From Lingula anatina (Eukaryota; Brachiopoda; Lingulata; Lingulida; Lingulidae), in the NCBI RefSeq assembly GCF_001039355.2, contig NW_019774736.1:496001-560000 (forward strand): a stretch of DNA of 64,000 bases, read 5' to 3'. Shown one piece after another: positions 62,770-64,000 of the stretch (position 1 is its first letter; each line of letters starts with the position of its first letter). Made by a program: the position numbers and the translations under genes. Below the pieces are notes generated by a model. The model had not been told where the DNA came from and ran no database searches. It was given only the letters and a program-made list of their open reading frames with translations.

Positions 62770-64000
62770 ATAATTTTAATGGAGTCGCTTGCTTGCGCGC
62801 TCGACTCATTTTATGACCTTACAATTCAATCTATAAGTTCGTCGAACCTCGAGGCAAAGACGACAATTTCATTGTTATAGCCTATGTGGTTTGTTTCTTA
62901 AGTAACAGCGTGTTCAAATGTAGTGAAGTCGAACACAAGCTGCTACTACAAAATGCACAAAATATACTTAAAATGACAAAGAATATTATTGCAAGACTTG
63001 AAACACGACTTACAGTTACAGTGTATGTTGATATATCTAACGCAAAATGCAGAGAATAATGAATAAGAAAAAAAGAGATTGGAATTCATCCAAAAGCATA
63101 AAATCATCAATTAATGACAGCGAATCGATCCACTTGGAGATTTTTCACCTCTAATCCTCTTCCGAAATAGACTCAGAAGCCGGCACTGTAGTGCGTTACT
63201 TGGTGCTTTTTGTAACTCTTGGTTGTTTTTAGTTCAAATTTCAGTTTTTAGTTTTTTGGCTGCGATTTCACCGCTTCATGTTTAATTTAGTTTATGTCAG
63301 CAAATGGAGCATGACTAGTGTCTTGACAATAACTTCTATCGCCCCTGGAAGAGTCAACAGGATACTGTTTATTAAAAACCGAGAAAAGGGAAAGGGTGTA
63401 ATACCATCTCGCCTTCTGCCTACCCTCCATCAGGGCCACAAATTGACTTTTCAGTAGATATACACAGTTATGTACATGTATCTGGCTAATTCACGGTACA
63501 ATATTCTCTATGCGTTGTAACAAAGTGCACATAAATAATCTGCAGCCCTGGTAGAGGGTACCTTCTGTTATAAGCATTACTATACATAGTGGACTCGAAA
63601 ATGGTCGTTTTCGGCTAGTGGGGCGATTGACGTCATAGCGATAAGAATAGCGATAAGGTAATAGCTGTAGATTTCAACATACACCATTGCTGTATTATAA
63701 GGGATTAAGGTAATTAACCTGTTAATGTCAACATCAACAGTGAACGGCACAGTGAAAAACAACTAAATGTGAATGATCTGAAGTGCCTTTGAAACTTTCA
63801 CTTGTGATCGATGATGTTATCCCCTTGATGAAGACATAGCAATGGCATTTGTGGTTATCATAATTTTGAATAAGAATCATAAATAATGCACATAAAAATG
63901 TTTACACACTTCCTTATCATTTCAGGGTTTGGTATCTTTGTAAACCCATGTTACAAAATTTCCCATGTCATATCTGTATATTGGATCAAACCATGATGAA
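62770..64000. other. Intergenic, nothing recognised
   Basis: No coding sequence, transposon ends or RNA gene seen on either strand. Confidence 0.5.

Overview
This is animal nuclear DNA: AT-rich, with short exons set in long introns and GT/AG splice sites. It carries poly-A, poly-C and AT tracts and many small DNA transposons. The conserved proteins look like those of a bilaterian. The palindromic octamers TACATGTA and TAGGCCTA seem unusually common, a texture I associate with marine invertebrates. I cannot name the species; an echinoderm or other marine invertebrate is my guess.

Three conserved genes fill the middle. TM2D2 (minus, 29933-32969) and STX18 (plus, 33196-43842) are head to head with about 226 bp between start codons. 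FUOM (minus, 44999-52722) is tail to tail with STX18. I rebuilt all three exon by exon. Every exon joins in frame, and the proteins match the families in full (199, 322 and 150 residues).

Two genes that I cannot name sit on either side of this block. Gene A (minus, 24410 to about 26143) and gene B (plus, about 54137-56280) encode secreted helical proteins of 260 and 257 residues. They are clearly paralogues: same exon order, same phase-0 inner introns, and shared residues including R-Y-x-R-D before the last helix. Gene B starts with a 22-nt coding mini-exon ending in phase 1, the pattern I recall for long-chain class I cytokines such as IL-6, LIF, growth hormone and erythropoietin. Gene B also has a TATA box, a perfect kappa-B match and ATTTA motifs in its 3' region. 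Gene A has a TATA box and a STAT-type TTCnnnGAA site. I infer an invertebrate cytokine-like pair; this is the most interesting part of the window.

The left 23 kb has no gene I can name, only a few possible minus-strand exons and one open frame with a hydrophobic leader (22953-23471). It also holds two inverted-repeat elements, a short element with a 5-bp target duplication, and an assembly join at the N at 6216. The right end (56-64 kb) is mostly intergenic, with a fragment resembling a SAP domain near 62.5 kb. Several small transposons show target-site duplications readable by eye, and a 175-bp element is nested inside a larger foldback element in STX18 intron 1.
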